Origin: an uncultured Opitutia bacterium | Lineage (GTDB): Bacteria; Verrucomicrobiota; Verrucomicrobiia; Opitutales; Opitutaceae | Assembly (NCBI GenBank): GCA_903877135.1 | Contig: CAIRCN010000006.1 | Coordinates: 186,001-250,000 of the forward strand | Reading direction: 5' to 3' | Length of the DNA: 64,000 nucleotides | In this document: one piece after another, positions 36,801 through 44,316 of the stretch | Numbering within the stretch: position 1 is the first letter of the stretch | Layout: each line of letters opens with the position of its first letter | Translations under genes and position numbers: made by a program | The notes under the pieces: generated by a model | Told to the model about the DNA's origin: nothing | The model's database searches: none | Seen by the model: the letters and a program-made list of their open reading frames with translations, nothing else

Positions 36801-36825
36801 AATATACGAGCTCCCGGCACACTGA
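30802..36825 (+). CDS. Giant secreted delta-60 repeat protein
   Basis: A 2007-residue protein with a signal peptide (LAVLALCAPALFGQ). Residues about 30-1540 hold roughly 28 delta-60 repeats of about 50-60 residues, each with an ALQSDGKILVGGxFT strand and an RLNxDGTxDxxFxP turn. This is a beta-propeller-like array. Next come a beta region, a putative Ig domain (about 1634-1722; FAATGLPAGLTIDSSSGIISGTP) and two C-terminal modules of about 130 residues (from about 1725 and 1863; ARFVNLST and ARLVNLSS, each with a GFVI-to-ILIRxxGP core). The protein is extracellular and possibly adhesive or ligand-binding; function is unknown. Irregular repeats occur near residues 890-910 and 1265-1285. Confidence 0.9.
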   Translation: MLTVSVFRSLWRRFGLAVLALCAPALFGQTPAVADGFDPNINGVVNGVVVQPNGQILVAGLFSTIWPVGYPGWVTRNNIARLNRDGTVDPTFDPNVNGQISALVLQPDGRILIAGKFTTVQPNGTATATTRNRIARLNADGTLDPTFDPNTGGSLTPQVNALSLQADGKILVGGGFTTLQPNGAAAPTTRNHLARLNADGTLDATFDPNANGMVWAFALQRDGKILVGGGFTALQPNGAAASVTRNRIARLNPDGTIDYSFDPNADNVVAAIAVQADDRIVIGGNFVTLTPNSLGVVTYRNRLAGLNSDGTVDANFAPDVNGNVAMLAIQPDGRLLVGGYFTTMRTNSTTLPVSRGFVGRFNTDGTLDTTFNPNANYVVLAAAFQADGRILLAGNFTTIFPNALNTPTTRNHLARINADSGLDKTFAPDTSGRPVAVALQPDGKLLVAGTFTSIAGVTRQGMARLNADGTLDLTFNPKINGPVRVMLVQADGRIMIGGTFTSIADTARYNLARLNADGTLDTAFNPNPDGQIYSLAQQSDGQIILGGTFSQITRHNNVNLNVAPSTDTDIRYRANIARIKLDGTLDDNFFPTTDGGVAVIKILSDGRILIGGSFSTLTPNGAYSATANSGIARLNADGTLSLGFNPTPDSSVLAIALQADGKIIIGGNFKSVSLYNNELDPKVPTNPYRAPRNHLARINVDGTLDTTYDPNLNGMVLSAVLQSDGKLIIGGNFTTLTPNGAPDWTLRKYFARLNSDGTVDPGFDPFLNETSDNQVNSIALQSDGKMVIVGGFTSMQPIGSSAPTARTHIARITAAGTVDTTFNPSVSGQFSAQINALALQSDGKILAGGQFSGFGGSLSTNLTRFLADSSPDTAFVPSIDGPVNALLTPPAGQGVATQSSGFAWLRSDGHLNPNFVSTITNRITGQVNAIAVQSDGKILVGGGFTTNNSAAGSNFVRFNPDGTLDLGFVPNPDSYVQAIAVQADGKILVGGTFLNIAGVARNYIARLNSDGSADATYDPHPNAQISQILIQPSDGKAIVCGYFDTFLPNGATVVVSRGYVARLKTDGTVDSPFDPGPNFQAVALALQPDGKVLLGGYFTTLKSNGASTAVARNHVARVNADGSLDTVFDPNASSYVTTIAVQPDGKVLLGGLFTTLQPNGAATTTARSGIARVNSDGTLDSSAFDPEVAGGGVNSIALQSDGKIIIGGDFLQLRPNGALFSSTRNHLARLNSDGTVDSGFDPNADGSISVVVLRPDGSVLIGGIFTSLQPSGSIMVGGAFANVDGIVAANLTLLNSDGTINSTFLPNPNGAVYALILKPDGSTLVGGAFTTISGAARTSLARYLTDNTLDPVFAPSVNGTVNALALQSDGRLILGGAFTSVGGAAHSYLARLNADNTVDTSFSPSVNGAVSTILLQSDGKFLLTVKTGAANQLVRLNADGSVDGSFSVTSDGSVNAVGLRTDGLIYVGGTFSAIGGVSVTRLARLTASGAVDATFNPGLDGAVSSLALQSDGKVIAGGGFTTVSGLPRQGLARFSTSVPATDNITVSSDLTTVTLVRGGSSPQLGGVTFEISTDDRVWTNLGQVSRVGTTGNWQCTGLSLPARMYFFVRALEILPATQYASSGLFQVERAFYARPLPSFTSPTAVSATVGSGFYYVSATLQNPTSFAATGLPAGLTIDSSSGIISGTPTQSGAFAVTLQATNDSGTGTATLTLIVAPAGPPPTDARFVNLSTSVFVDSTSPVISGFVISGSEPRSVLLRAVGPGLSSFVSNTVLTNPRLDLFDNRTGSLLLTSVGWGGSTQLSTLFARLGAFPLNKSSTDSAAVVTLPPGLYSIVVSDAGTGSTGGLVLAEVYDASGDPTQGAARLVNLSSRGFINAGNSVLTGGFVITGNTTKTVLIRGIGPALARYGVPGVLSDPIISVFDNQGHFLAQNNDWQTPVTISSTYPAATGAQIAAAATTTGAFPLDSGSKDASVLITLAPGVYSAQVVGATGATGATMVEIYELPAH

Positions 36826-36843
36826 CGCGCCGGGCCGGGCGCG
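36826..36843 (+). terminator. Hairpin after the delta-60 gene
   Basis: CGCGCC (36826-36831) and GGCGCG (36838-36843) pair around 6 bases directly after the stop codon. There is no strong T-run, so termination is only likely. Confidence 0.4.
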
Positions 36844-37027
36844 GCGGATTATCCTTAATCAGCCGTCGCAGTTCCGACCAGTCTAGCAATTTTGCCGGTG
36901 ATCTGAGTTGGTGGATCCCGACGCGGACACCATGCTTGATGAATTCAATCGGCTCGACTCAGGCAGAGGACGTGGCAGGGTTACTCTGGGTCAGATGTCG
37001 GAAAATCGGCTCCAAAAATTCTGCTCA

Positions 37028-37318
37028 ATGAAGGCAAAATCGGTCCAAGCGATGTTGGTTTTATGTGCGATGACGGTTGCTGGTTGTGCCGATGGGAATT
37101 TAGCCAGTCGTTACGATGGGCGGTATGTCGTCAATTTGCCAAGCGCTCCCAAGAGTGCGACCCAAACGGCCGCCCCGCTGGTGGGACCCGTGAAACAACC
37201 CTCAGTCAGCGACGCGCCCCCTGCGGCTTTGGTCAGTGTGGACGCTCCGCGGCAGCAAGAGCAGAAAGCAGCCCAGGAAACCCTCGCAGACGAGCTGGCC
37301 AAACTCGACCGGAAGTGA
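37028..37318 (+). CDS. Small lipoprotein
   Basis: A 96-residue protein with a type II signal peptide (KAKSVQAMLVLCAMTVAGC), lipobox VAGC. The mature part begins ADGNLASRYDGRY and is otherwise Ala/Pro/Gln-rich with a helical Glu/Lys tail (QQEQKAAQETLADELAKLDRK), so it is probably a flexible membrane-tethered stalk. ATG 37028 was chosen because it gives a regular lipoprotein signal; the frame is open to 36908 without sense. No family is recognised. Confidence 0.65.
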   Translation: MKAKSVQAMLVLCAMTVAGCADGNLASRYDGRYVVNLPSAPKSATQTAAPLVGPVKQPSVSDAPPAALVSVDAPRQQEQKAAQETLADELAKLDRK

Positions 37319-37373
37319 ACCCCGGGATGAGCCGCGGGCACCTACCCCAGTGGCTACGAGTTGAGGATCAGCG

Positions 37374-39305
37374 CTACCGGGCCCAGTCCATCGGGGGCGG
37401 GGCGGGGAACGTCGATTTGATTTCGCGCGGCTGGCCGTCGCGCAGGCAGGCGTGGATCGCCTCCATGATCTCGACGACGTGGGCGGCGTGTGCGCCCTGG
37501 GCGCGGTGCGGACGGTTCTCTCGGATGGCGTGCGCGAACTCCACCACGCCGCGGCCAAACTCTATGCCCCGCACAGGCACGCGCAGTGGCGGGATGCGCG
37601 TGAGTTTTTCGCCGTCGCTCAGTGCGCTGAACCACAGTGGTGTGTCGAACACGTCCCAGCGGTCGAGTGCGATCATGCCGGTGTCGCCGTGCACCTCGAG
37701 GCCTTTCTGACGCGTGTGCCAGCCGACGTAAAAGTTCGCCGTCACCCGGGCGCGCAGCCCGCTCGCGAGTTCGAGGATCGTGCAGCTCCACTCGGGCGTT
37801 TTGAAACTGAACGGCTTTCCTTCCTTCGTGAAACGGTTCGGGTAGGTGAGCCCGCCGCCGGTGATGATGCGTTTCGCCGGGCCGAACCATGCGGTGAGCA
37901 GCGTGAGCGGATAGACGGCGACGTCGAACACCGGGCCGACGTCATAGAACGGCGTGGGGTTCGGGTGCCAGCTCTCAATACGGCCCCAGTTGACCTCGGC
38001 GTAGGCGATGCGCGGCGTGCCGATGCGGCCGTCGCGGATGAGTTTCCACGCGGTCTGCTGCGCCTCGCCCATCCACGTGATCGGCGCGGAGCTGAGGCGG
38101 AGATTTTTTGAAGCGGCGAGTTTAACGAGGCGGTCGGCGTCGGCGAAGGTGGTGGCGATGGGTTTTTCGCTGTGCACGTGCTTGTCGCCTTCGAGGCAGC
38201 GCGTGATCACCTCGACGTGCGCGTCGTAGATCGTGAGATTGACGACGGCCTCGACCTCTGGGTCGGCGAGCACGGCGTCGAGCGTGGGGTAGACCTTGCC
38301 GGCGTGGTGCTGCTTGACGAACGCCTCGGCGCGGGAGCAGTCGATGTCCTGCGCGCCGACGATTTTCACCTCGGGGTAGGGCGCGAGGTTGCGGGCATAG
38401 GCGCCGGAGATGTTGCCGCAGCCGACGATGGCGACGCGCAGCGGCGCGGCGGTGAGCACCGCGGCCTTCGCGGCGCGGAGCCACTCCTCGACGAGCAGGC
38501 GCGAGGCCAGTGCGTCGGGCCGTGGGTCGAAATCCTCGGGCTCGTGTTCGATGCCGATGCCGCCGCGGTAGCCGAGCGAGGGCAGAAGTTTCACGCAGAG
38601 TTCGACGGGCACGATGCCCGCGCCGAGCCGGCAGGTTTCGTGGCCGCGGTCGATCATGTCGAAACCGGGTTTCTCGGCGCGTGGCGCCTTCACGTCCTTC
38701 AGGTGGAGGTGCTTCACACGCGGAGCGAGTTCGTGGAGCGCCGCGAGCGCGTCGTAGCGCTGGGTGCCGAACCAGCCGGTATCGAGGGCGACGCCAATCA
38801 CGTCCTCGTCACCTGCGCCAAGTTTGGCGAGGAGTTCGGCGGGATTTTTCTCGGGATGGTTTTCGAGGCCGAAGACGAGGCCGAACTCGCGTAGCGTCGC
38901 CACGAGCACGGCGCGATTTTTCTCGAGCAGCGCTGTGCCGCCGCCGAGGACGGAGATGTCGAGCGCGGTGCAGAGGCGGCAGGTGGAGCGAAAATCGACA
39001 ACGGTGTCGCCGAACCAGCCGGCATAGCTGGTGACGCGGAGCTGGCGCGCGCCGAGCAGGCGGCGGGCGATGGCGAGGTGCTCGGGCGTGGCCCAAGTGT
39101 AGTGCAGGTGCGCGATCCAGAGGTCGATGGCGTTGAAGCCGAGCGCAGTGATTTCGCCGAGCATCTCGTCGAAGCGAGCTTCGAAGGTGGCGAGCGGCGC
39201 AAACCACTCCTGCGCAGAGCGGTCGCCCTCGCCCCAGCCTTTGGCCATGTGGTAGCCGACTTGGCGGGCGACGAAGTTGGCGGACATGAAGGAGACGTGG
39301 TTCAT
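37374..39305 (-). CDS. Fused sugar-phosphate isomerase/epimerase and Gfo/Idh/MocA dehydrogenase
   Basis: A 643-residue fusion. Residues 1 to about 285 form a xylose-isomerase-like TIM barrel (AP_endonuc_2 type; LDTGWFGTQRYDAL, VKHLHLKDVKAP, GIEHEPED with metal-binding acidic and His residues). From about 290 a Gfo/Idh/MocA oxidoreductase begins with the NAD(P) motif LRVAIVGCGNISGAYARNL, followed by GDKHVHSEKPIATTFADADRL (the EKP motif) and the C-terminal substrate domain FYDVGPVFDVAVYPLTLL. The two activities usually sit on separate neighbouring genes in inositol- or keto-sugar pathways. The fusion suggests channelling between an isomerisation and a redox step. The substrate is unknown. It starts 25 bases after the sugar kinase stop. 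Confidence 0.85.
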   Translation of the reverse strand: MNHVSFMSANFVARQVGYHMAKGWGEGDRSAQEWFAPLATFEARFDEMLGEITALGFNAIDLWIAHLHYTWATPEHLAIARRLLGARQLRVTSYAGWFGDTVVDFRSTCRLCTALDISVLGGGTALLEKNRAVLVATLREFGLVFGLENHPEKNPAELLAKLGAGDEDVIGVALDTGWFGTQRYDALAALHELAPRVKHLHLKDVKAPRAEKPGFDMIDRGHETCRLGAGIVPVELCVKLLPSLGYRGGIGIEHEPEDFDPRPDALASRLLVEEWLRAAKAAVLTAAPLRVAIVGCGNISGAYARNLAPYPEVKIVGAQDIDCSRAEAFVKQHHAGKVYPTLDAVLADPEVEAVVNLTIYDAHVEVITRCLEGDKHVHSEKPIATTFADADRLVKLAASKNLRLSSAPITWMGEAQQTAWKLIRDGRIGTPRIAYAEVNWGRIESWHPNPTPFYDVGPVFDVAVYPLTLLTAWFGPAKRIITGGGLTYPNRFTKEGKPFSFKTPEWSCTILELASGLRARVTANFYVGWHTRQKGLEVHGDTGMIALDRWDVFDTPLWFSALSDGEKLTRIPPLRVPVRGIEFGRGVVEFAHAIRENRPHRAQGAHAAHVVEIMEAIHACLRDGQPREIKSTFPAPPPMDWAR

Positions 39306-39330
39306 GATGGTGAGAGCTGGTTGGGTGGGT

Positions 39331-40212
39331 TCAGAGACGGATAAGCATCCGGCGGACGCCTTCTATCGGAGGGTCGGTGATGGGCGTGAGCGGGAGCGGC
39401 GTGCGCATGGCAAACGCCTGAAACACCACGGTGTGCGTGAGGATGTGGCCGCTCAGTCCGGCCCGCACGGTGTTGAGCGGTGTGCCGGGAAAAAGCTTGG
39501 TGGCGACGCGCGTGGCGAGGTCGAAGAGTTCACCGACGGAATCGAGCACCAGTTGGTGCGCGGTGATGTCGCCCTCGCTGGCGAGGCGGAGCACGGCGGG
39601 GGCGAGCGCGGCGATTTGGCGATTGGCCGCGGCGTGGTGGTAGAAAAACCGCGAGATCTCGGCGGCCTCATGCTGGCCGCTGTGGTCGCGCACGATGGTC
39701 GCAAGGCGCGACTCGGGCAACCAGCCCTGCAACTCGAGGAGCGCGCGGGCAATTGCGCGACGGCCGAGATCGTAGCCGCTGCCGGGATCGCCGAAGCGCC
39801 AGCCAATGCCGCCCGCATAGTGCAGGGTGCCGTCGGGGGCGCGGGCGGCAACAAACGAGCCAGTCCCCGCATGCAGGACGAGGCCGGGCGCGCCGCCGGT
39901 GGCGAGTTCGAGGACGGGAAAGGAATCGTCCATGGCGCGGGCGCGGCCTAACTCGGGGCCGAGGCCGGCGGCGAAGGCCTGCCAGAACTGGCGGTTGCCG
40001 GCTAGACAGAGCAACGTCGCGCCGACGGGTTCGGGACTGGCCGCGAGCATCATGCGCAGCCCGTCGTGCAGGAGCGCGCGCACCGCATCGGGGTCGGCGC
40101 CGTTGGGGTTGCAGCCGGGCGCGAGATGTCGCGCGACAATGGCGCCCGCCGGGTCGGTGAGGATGAACTCGGTCTTGGTGCCGCCGCCGTCGACGCCGAT
40201 TTTGAAGCTCAT
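39331..40212 (-). CDS. BadF/BcrA-type sugar kinase (N-acetylglucosamine kinase-like)
   Basis: A 293-residue ASKHA-fold kinase. The phosphate-1 motif is IGVDGGGTKTEFILTDPAG, the second is VLHAGTGSFVAARAPDG, and GGIGWRFGDPGSGYDLGRRA is the typical adjoining loop of N-acetylglucosamine kinase-like members. It phosphorylates a hexosamine or related sugar at position 6 with ATP in the cytosol. It follows the SIS-domain gene by 42 bases and precedes the isomerase-dehydrogenase fusion by 25. The three look like one amino-sugar (or similar) catabolic operon. Confidence 0.82.
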   Translation of the reverse strand: MSFKIGVDGGGTKTEFILTDPAGAIVARHLAPGCNPNGADPDAVRALLHDGLRMMLAASPEPVGATLLCLAGNRQFWQAFAAGLGPELGRARAMDDSFPVLELATGGAPGLVLHAGTGSFVAARAPDGTLHYAGGIGWRFGDPGSGYDLGRRAIARALLELQGWLPESRLATIVRDHSGQHEAAEISRFFYHHAAANRQIAALAPAVLRLASEGDITAHQLVLDSVGELFDLATRVATKLFPGTPLNTVRAGLSGHILTHTVVFQAFAMRTPLPLTPITDPPIEGVRRMLIRL

Positions 40213-40254
40213 GGGAAATAGCGGCCTTGGTAAAACGCCGACGGCAACGCGCGT

Positions 40255-40983
40255 TTAAGCCATCTGGCGGCTGAGGCGCTGCAGGTATTTCGCACTCACG
40301 GCGCGGTTGTGCTCGATGGAGCCAGGAATGTTCTGGCTGCGGAGAACGGGGAGGTCGTGGCCGTTTTGCTGGAGCCACTCCATGGTCGAGAGCAGGAGCC
40401 AGTTGAGCAGGGAGCAGCCGACGAAGGTGCTGGTGGGCCCGGTGGAAATCTTCGGTGTGAGTGGCATGATGGTGTCGCCGGGGACGCCGCCATTATCGAG
40501 GGTGTAGTCGGCGATGGCGTGAAGGTTCTGGCCTCCAGGGTGGACGGTCTTGGCGGTGGTGGACATCGCGAGCGAGGTGAGGCCGACGACGAGACAGCCT
40601 TTTTTCTTGGCGTGCAGGGCGACTTCGAGGGGCGAGGAGTTTTTGCCGGAGTTGGAGACGACGATGACAACCTCTCCGGCGTTCATTCCGAACTGGCGGT
40701 CATAGCGCTCGACGAGGGCCGTGCCGTAGCCGACAAGGTTTTCGATGAAGCCGGCGGTGGGGTCCTGAATGCTGGTGACACAGACGAGACCACCGGCGCG
40801 GCCGACGATTTCGCGGGCGACCATCTCGCTGTGACCGGAGCCGAAGGTATGGATGACCTCGCCTCGTGCAACGGAAGCGCCGACGAGGGGCGCGAGTTGC
40901 GCGATGACGGGGGCGTTGACGGTCCAGGCGCGGGAGAGGAGTGCGCTGGCGGTGGCGTAGTAGGATTCGGCGAGTGTGGGCAT
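40255..40983 (-). CDS. SIS-domain sugar-phosphate protein (UPF0309-like)
   Basis: A 242-residue SIS-domain protein. IHTFGSGHSEMVAREIVGRAGG and VVIVVSNSGKNSSPLEVALHAKKKG are the phosphosugar-binding loops. The ATG at 40983 (MPTLAESYYATASALL) is preferred; 41046 adds 21 hydrophobic/basic residues that look unlike the family. Related proteins include N-acetylmuramic acid 6-phosphate etherase and amino-sugar isomerases. It is the first gene of the operon with the sugar kinase. The reaction is unknown. Confidence 0.8.
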   Translation of the reverse strand: MPTLAESYYATASALLSRAWTVNAPVIAQLAPLVGASVARGEVIHTFGSGHSEMVAREIVGRAGGLVCVTSIQDPTAGFIENLVGYGTALVERYDRQFGMNAGEVVIVVSNSGKNSSPLEVALHAKKKGCLVVGLTSLAMSTTAKTVHPGGQNLHAIADYTLDNGGVPGDTIMPLTPKISTGPTSTFVGCSLLNWLLLSTMEWLQQNGHDLPVLRSQNIPGSIEHNRAVSAKYLQRLSRQMA

Positions 40984-41169
40984 AAGCCCGGAAAAGCGGA
41001 AAGCGGCGTGGGGTGAAAGCTTAAACGCAAACAACGCAGCAGTCACGGCGGGGCTGAACGTTCAATCAAATGGGCTTTGCGAATGGTTGCAGACCGGTGA
41101 GGATGTCGCGCGGTCGCCCACCGTGCAGTGCGAATGGGCCTACTCCTAAACCGCAAATTCCACCTCCGG

Positions 41170-43137
41170 ATGAAATCACCGCTCTTGATCGTCGCCTGCG
41201 GCCTACTGGCATTCGCAACCACTGCTTCGGCGGTGACGCCGCCCGAAAAAATTCCGACGCAGAATTTCTGCGCGCCGGCGGCGTTTTCCTCCCTGCATCT
41301 TTCGCCGGACGGGAAACGCGTCTCCTACGTAGTGGAGTCGGATAAGGACATCCGGCTGATGTTCCGGGAGCTGGACTCCGGGCAGTTGTTTGGCGTCGAG
41401 CTGCCGGCCATGTTCGCGTCGTTTTTCGGCAAGCTCGGCAACACGGTTTGGGTGAGCGAGAAGCGGTTCCTGCTGGAGAGCTACCAAGGTTATTGGGCGG
41501 TCGACAATGACGGGGGCGACTATCTGCCGGTTAGTGGCTATGACCGCAAATACCAGACCGGCTCGGACGGGGTCTACCTCTGGGCCGGCAACGTGCTGCA
41601 TACCTTTCGGGGCGAAGATTCGGATTGGGTGGTGATGACCGAGAATGACCAAGCCGGCACGCCGACGAAATCGGGCTGGATCACCGCCACCTACCCCAAC
41701 GTCATCCGGCTCAACACGCGCACACAGAAATATTTTGAGGAGGTGCGAAACCCCGGGAATATCGTCGGCTGGGCGACGGACAAGAATGGCGTGGTGCGGG
41801 TGGGATTGAAGGTGGTCGGCCTGAAACGGAGCGTGATCTATCGCGAGAACGAGCGGGCGCCGTGGGAAACACTGCCCGGACTGGGCGTGGGCTCGGAGGA
41901 TTTCGGACTACTGGCGCTCGATGAAACCGGACAGCGGCTCTATATTTCCAAGACTACGGAAGATGGGCGCTACGGCGTGTTTGCCTACGACCTGAAGCGG
42001 CGGTCGGTCGGCGAAATGATCGTCGGGCATAAGCTCTACGACATCACGGCGCCTTACGGGGCCGGCGGGCTGATCATGAACCGCAACCACGAGTTGCTGG
42101 GTGTGACCTACAAGAAGGACCTGCCGCGCGTGTTTTGGATGGACCCGGGAATGCTGGCGATCCAGCGCGCCATCGACCAGCAGTTGCCGAAGACGTTCAA
42201 CCAGTTCGCGGGGGCGAGCGACGACTGGCAGCACCTGCTGTTCTATTCATATTCGGACCGCGAGCCGGGCACTTATTACCGATTCGACCGGAAGAAGACG
42301 GAGTTGATCAAGGTCGTCCCGACGAGGCCTTGGATCAACCCGGACCAGATGGCGCCGATGTTTCCCTTCGACGCGAAGTCGCGCGATGGGCTGACGCTGC
42401 ATGGCTATCTGACTCTACCGGTGGGACGCGCACCGAAAAATCTGCCGATGGTGGTGATGCCGCACGGCGGGCCGTGGGCCCGAGACAGTTGGAGCTTCGA
42501 TCCGCAGGTGCAGTTTCTCGCCAATCGTGGCTACGCGGTGCTGCAGGTGAACTACCGCGGCTCGACCGGCTACGGGCGGGAGTTTTACGAAAAGGGCTTT
42601 CGCGAGATCGGCAAGGCGATCCAAGACGACATCGCCGACGCCGCGCGCTGGGCGATCGAGAAGGGCGTGGCTGATTCGAAGAGGATGGCGATTATGGGCG
42701 GGAGCTACGGCGGGTATTCCGTGCTGATGGGGCTGATCCAGACGCCCGAGCTTTACTGCTGCGGGATCGACATCGCTGGCGTCACCGACTGGGTCACGCT
42801 GATCGAGCACGGTGCGGAGATGTTTCCGCTGAGTCTAGCCTACAACGCCGACCGCATCGGTGATCCGACGAAGGACAAGGACGCGCTGCGCGCCATCTCG
42901 CCGGTCTACCACGTCGACCGGATCAGGGCGCCGTTGCTGATCATCCACGGCAAGGACGACCCGACGGTGCCCTACGACCAAGCCACGGAGCTGATGGCGG
43001 CGCTCGACCGGGCGCACAAGCCCTACGAGACGCTGGCAAAGTTCAACGAGCCACACGGCATTTATCACTTCAAGAACCGGGTGCAGATGTATGACCAAGT
43101 GGAGCAGTTCCTCGCGAAATACATGGCGGCGCAGTGA
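41170..43137 (+). CDS. Exported S9 prolyl-oligopeptidase-family peptidase
   Basis: A 655-residue protein with a signal peptide (KSPLLIVACGLLAFATTASA), an N-terminal beta-propeller (repeats such as LSPDGKRVSYVVE) and a C-terminal alpha/beta-hydrolase peptidase. VVMPHGGPWARDSW opens the domain, GGSYGGYSVL holds Ser512, HGKDDPTVPY gives the Asp, and EPHGIYHF the His. It cleaves peptides, probably in the periplasm. The ATG at 41170 directly precedes the signal peptide; an in-frame ATG at 41128 adds a longer leader. It is convergent with the LpxR-like gene. Confidence 0.88.
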   Translation: MKSPLLIVACGLLAFATTASAVTPPEKIPTQNFCAPAAFSSLHLSPDGKRVSYVVESDKDIRLMFRELDSGQLFGVELPAMFASFFGKLGNTVWVSEKRFLLESYQGYWAVDNDGGDYLPVSGYDRKYQTGSDGVYLWAGNVLHTFRGEDSDWVVMTENDQAGTPTKSGWITATYPNVIRLNTRTQKYFEEVRNPGNIVGWATDKNGVVRVGLKVVGLKRSVIYRENERAPWETLPGLGVGSEDFGLLALDETGQRLYISKTTEDGRYGVFAYDLKRRSVGEMIVGHKLYDITAPYGAGGLIMNRNHELLGVTYKKDLPRVFWMDPGMLAIQRAIDQQLPKTFNQFAGASDDWQHLLFYSYSDREPGTYYRFDRKKTELIKVVPTRPWINPDQMAPMFPFDAKSRDGLTLHGYLTLPVGRAPKNLPMVVMPHGGPWARDSWSFDPQVQFLANRGYAVLQVNYRGSTGYGREFYEKGFREIGKAIQDDIADAARWAIEKGVADSKRMAIMGGSYGGYSVLMGLIQTPELYCCGIDIAGVTDWVTLIEHGAEMFPLSLAYNADRIGDPTKDKDALRAISPVYHVDRIRAPLLIIHGKDDPTVPYDQATELMAALDRAHKPYETLAKFNEPHGIYHFKNRVQMYDQVEQFLAKYMAAQ

Positions 43138-43152
43138 AGGCGGGGCCGTGGT

Positions 43153-44229
43153 TCAGTAATAAAATGTCATGCTGATCGAGCCGAAGTTGTCGGCTTTTTT
43201 CTGCAAGGTGAATTCGCGCGAACGCACGGCTTGGGTGTAGTTGACCTGCCAGTGGCGCGTGCCGATGGCGAAGCCGGCGAGCATATCGCCGACGAGGGGG
43301 TTCTTGGTCACTCTCGCGCTGCTGCGAAACGAGTTGCCGTCGAGCGTAATGTCGCGCGCCACGGCGCGGCCGTCGACCTCGCCGAAGAGAAACACGCTGA
43401 AGGGCGGGCGGACTTCGCTGTTCGAGTCGCCGCTGGGACGGATGAGATTGGTGCCGAAATCGGCCGGTAGATGCCAGCCGCCGCGAATCTCGAAGCCGGC
43501 GTTGGCAAAGGTGAAGATGTTGCCGAGACTGAAACCGGCGTGCGGGATGAAATCCGCGCCCCAGCCGTGGCGGGAATCGGTGGTCGAGAAACGGTATTTG
43601 CGCTCAAAAGCGAAATTCATGCCCGGCTCGTTGTGAATCTGGGTGGGCCAGCCGTCGGCGGGCAGGACGCCGATTAAGTGGTGAACGTTGTTCTGTGCCT
43701 GCTTGCCGAGCGCTCCCGGTCCCACCATGCCGAAGGTGACCTCAAGGGTATCGAGCCGATCGATCGCACGTTCGCCGTTGGCAAAGAACCGAGGTGGTTG
43801 GTAAACTTCGAACGCGACGCTGCCGTAAAGCCACGCCGCGTAAGGCCGGTCGAGCGGTTGGGGTGCGGTCGTGTGGATGTTTGGGGGCGTGTAGAGATTT
43901 TGGCCGATGGCGAGGCCGAGCTTGACGTCATGGCCGGGCGGGACGAGCCCACCGAGCGTGCGGGCGAGTTTCTGAACCGGCTGTGGCACAGGATCGGCTG
44001 TGAACGAATTCAGATCGGTGCTGAGGAAGGAGATTTTGGCACCGTTGGTGTAATACTGGTCGGTGCCTGAGAAATACTTGTCATTTTCGGAGTAGATGTT
44101 GACCGAGCCAAAGCGCAGCTGATTGGGGTCGAGGTTGGCGTTGGTCAGCACCTCGGCGGCTCCGGCGAGGCGCGCGGTCGAAACGAGCGCACCGAAACCA
44201 AAGAGTAATCGAAGCGGGAGCGTTTTCAT
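43153..44229 (-). CDS. LpxR-family outer-membrane lipid A deacylase-like protein
   Basis: A 358-residue protein with a signal peptide (LLFGFGALVSTARLAGAAE) and a DUF2219/LpxR beta-barrel. NIYSENDKYFSGTDQYYTNG is the hallmark, with Asn-Asp and Thr active-site positions, and NNVHHLIG supplies the catalytic His. It ends in SISMTFYY, the aromatic C terminus of outer-membrane barrels. LpxR removes the 3'-acyloxyacyl chain of lipid A. This supports a Gram-negative envelope for the host. Confidence 0.85.
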   Translation of the reverse strand: MKTLPLRLLFGFGALVSTARLAGAAEVLTNANLDPNQLRFGSVNIYSENDKYFSGTDQYYTNGAKISFLSTDLNSFTADPVPQPVQKLARTLGGLVPPGHDVKLGLAIGQNLYTPPNIHTTAPQPLDRPYAAWLYGSVAFEVYQPPRFFANGERAIDRLDTLEVTFGMVGPGALGKQAQNNVHHLIGVLPADGWPTQIHNEPGMNFAFERKYRFSTTDSRHGWGADFIPHAGFSLGNIFTFANAGFEIRGGWHLPADFGTNLIRPSGDSNSEVRPPFSVFLFGEVDGRAVARDITLDGNSFRSSARVTKNPLVGDMLAGFAIGTRHWQVNYTQAVRSREFTLQKKADNFGSISMTFYY

Positions 44230-44316
44230 GGAACTACGAGCAACGACCCTAGAAGAATTTCCTGCGGCCGCACAAGTCGCGATCTTAGGTGGCCAGTGGC
44301 GAACGAACCCGGGGGG

